This document shows positions 62,904-64,000 of a DNA stretch of 64,000 nucleotides, piece after piece; position 1 is the stretch's first letter; each line of letters opens with the position of its first letter. The translations under genes and the position numbers were made by a program. Where the stretch lies: contig NZ_JANJYH010000002.1 of assembly GCF_024609245.1 (NCBI RefSeq), positions 492,357 to 556,356 on the forward strand, read 5' to 3'. Source of the DNA: Haloarchaeobius sp. FL176. Its GTDB lineage: Archaea > Halobacteriota > Halobacteria > Halobacteriales > Natrialbaceae. The notes beneath the pieces were generated by a model that saw only the letters and a program-made list of their open reading frames with translations, did not search any database and was not told the DNA's origin.

Positions 62904-64000
62904 CGCTTTCCCCCAAGTCGAATCCTTCGAAGACGCCGTTGTTGAACTCCTCCAGTTTGTCAGCGAGCTCTCGTTGTTCCTGCAGATCGACGGCCATCGC
63001 ATCGAAGTCATTCTCCAGATCGACCTCTGAATCAGCATTGACGAGTCGGTCGAAAATCTGGTCCTCGAAGCTTGTTCCCGACTCTTCTAACCGACTCAAT
63101 ATGGAACTTAGCTCGCCCACACTTTGTTGGAACAAATCGATTTTGTGGTAGAGGCGCTCCAGTACGTATTCTTCAACAGTATCCTTTAGCGCCATGTTGA
63201 AGATGAAGACGTCCCGTTTCTGTCCAATCCGGTGTACACGTCCAATACGTTGTTCGACGCGCATCGGATTCCACGGCAAGTCTAAATTAACTAACATGTT
63301 ACAAAACTGTAAGTTTCGTCCTTCGCTCATTGAGTCGGTTGAAACGAGGACCCCACCCTCCTCCTCGAAGTCCTCAATAATCCGTTCCTTCTCGCTACTG
63401 GAGTGGCCACCGTGGAACGCATGTACCGTGTATCCCTCCGCAGCGAGCCTATCGAGAATCTCCTGTTGAGTTGCTCGGAACTGCGTGAAGACGATGACTC
63501 GCCCCATCTCGACGTTGTCACGGGCTTCTTCGACAATGTCCAGAAGTCGTTCCTGTTTGGTGACCGTATCGATCTCATCGATCAGATCTAAAATGGACTC
63601 CAGTTCGTCCGCGTGCGTGAGCTCCGACTGGTCGTAGAGTCGCTTCTCGATGGTCTTCTTGAGTGCGACTGGGCTGCTGACGACCTCCTTCTGCAAGAGC
63701 ATCAGTACGAGCTTCTGCCCCTGGTCTTGGCTGTAGGCACCTTTCACATAGTCAGAAACCGCCTGATAGAGTTCGCGTTCCTTCGGGGTTGGATTGAACG
63801 TCCGTGTGTCGATCGTCCGGTCCGTGAAGTCAATATCTGTGTCCTCCCGTCGGTTTCGGATCATAACCTTGTTGTATGTGTTTAGCCCGAGCTGATTTCG
63901 CCACCATCTCATAGGAGGCGCACAAATCGGGCTGTATGAGCTGGCAGCGGAGGTTCGTGATGATCCACAGGGATGGGCTCCGTCGCGGAGCCCATCCCGT
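62896..64000 (-). CDS. SNF2-family (RapA-like) helicase, C-terminal part; runs off the window
   Basis: At least 338 aa are recognisable (up to about 63912): a linker TYNKVMIRNRREDTDI, motif IV RVIVFTQFRATQQEILDRL, motif V LVSTDSMSEGRNLQFCNMLV and motif VI MRVEQRIGRVHRIGQKR. So this is the second RecA lobe of an SNF2-class ATPase. The frame stays open to the window edge, but the last about 29 codons before 63912 do not look like the family and are next to a perfect hairpin, so the gene may be interrupted there. Followed by an overlapping coiled-coil/zinc-ribbon gene. Confidence 0.8.
   Translation of the reverse strand, partial: RDGLRDGAHPCGSSRTSAASSYSPICAPPMRWWRNQLGLNTYNKVMIRNRREDTDIDFTDRTIDTRTFNPTPKERELYQAVSDYVKGAYSQDQGQKLVLMLLQKEVVSSPVALKKTIEKRLYDQSELTHADELESILDLIDEIDTVTKQERLLDIVEEARDNVEMGRVIVFTQFRATQQEILDRLAAEGYTVHAFHGGHSSSEKERIIEDFEEEGGVLVSTDSMSEGRNLQFCNMLVNLDLPWNPMRVEQRIGRVHRIGQKRDVFIFNMALKDTVEEYVLERLYHKIDLFQQSVGELSSILSRLEESGTSFEDQIFDRLVNADSEVDLENDFDAMAVDLQEQRELADKLEEFNNGVFEGFDLGESDD
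63970..63998. repeat. Perfect 13-bp inverted repeat with 3-base loop
   Basis: GGGATGGGCTCCG, then TCG, then CGGAGCCCATCCC at the very edge of the window. Every stem base is paired. It could be an end of an inserted element, a miniature element or a terminator; the window stops too soon to tell. Confidence 0.7.

Larger units (their letters stand above)
55561..64000. mobile_element. Integrated element or accessory island after secY (right end outside window)
   Basis: From the end of secY the DNA becomes lower in GC and gains a tyrosine integrase with a small DNA-binding partner, an extra MCM helicase, a coiled-coil protein, a winged-helix protein and a helicase pair. None is part of the ribosomal neighbourhood. 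The left limit is set by the secY stop; no attachment-site duplicate can be seen inside the window, so the true ends are unknown. Confidence 0.75.

Noticed and set aside
63613..63885. Plus-strand open frame opposite the SNF2 helicase
   Set aside because: Antisense to conserved helicase sequence; no independent support.

Overview
The window is chromosomal DNA of a haloarchaeon (class Halobacteria). GC is high (roughly two thirds), proteins are strongly acidic, secreted proteases carry twin-arginine signals, many promoters are TATA-like boxes placed 25-35 bases before start codons (leaderless transcripts), and gene content is haloarchaeal: bacterial-type HMG-CoA synthase, DUF106 YidC-like protein, HhH-extended eL32 and halolysins. 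The genus cannot be read from the sequence.

Layout. 1-2.3 kb: adk, a DUF106 membrane insertase-like gene, cmk and the start of truB/cbf5, all on the minus strand. 2.6-7.0 kb: two paralogous Tat-exported halolysins flanking a NYN nuclease-like gene. 7.2-8.8 kb: TatD-family hydrolase and a DUF2150 gene. 8.8-15.5 kb: two very large surface proteins sharing a type IV pilin-like N-terminus, the second with LamG, PKD and lamin-tail-like domains. 15.6-19.8 kb: HMG-CoA synthase (mevalonate pathway), a COG1709-type regulator, a membrane hydrolase, an acetyltransferase and a membrane protein. 20-25 kb: three tandem RimJ/RimL-type acetyltransferases and two HEAT-repeat proteins. 25.4-40.5 kb: metabolic and housekeeping genes (ilvD, glycosyltransferase, beta-RFAP synthase, pyrF, mch), small regulators, a J-domain membrane protein, a GTPBP1-type GTPase, an M48 protease, a UspA operon and an Azf-like dehydrogenase. 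40.7 kb: tRNA-Gly(GCC) with a second partial copy of its 3' end. 41.1-53.8 kb: the S10/spc ribosomal protein cluster, from a SPOUT RNA methyltransferase through uL3 to uL15, including RNase P component 1; secY follows from its own spacer.

After secY (55.56 kb) the character changes. GC falls, codon use is more relaxed, and the genes are those of an integrated element: a ribbon-helix-helix-like protein overlapping a tyrosine integrase, an element-borne MCM helicase, a coiled-coil protein, a winged-helix protein, a tiny membrane protein, and a coiled-coil/zinc-ribbon protein overlapping the C-terminal part of an SNF2-family (RapA-like) helicase that runs off the window. Two 27-bp direct repeats lie just upstream of the ribbon-helix-helix/integrase pair, and a perfect 13-bp stem hairpin lies at the right edge where the helicase similarity I can recognise stops.

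The most interesting unexplained parts are this accessory block (a possible defence or replication module), the CxxC-containing HEAT pair, the modular pilin-like proteins with a compositionally foreign C-terminus in the first, the recent sequence exchange between the halolysins, and the co-occurrence of methanopterin-type genes (beta-RFAP synthase and Mch) in a non-methanogen.
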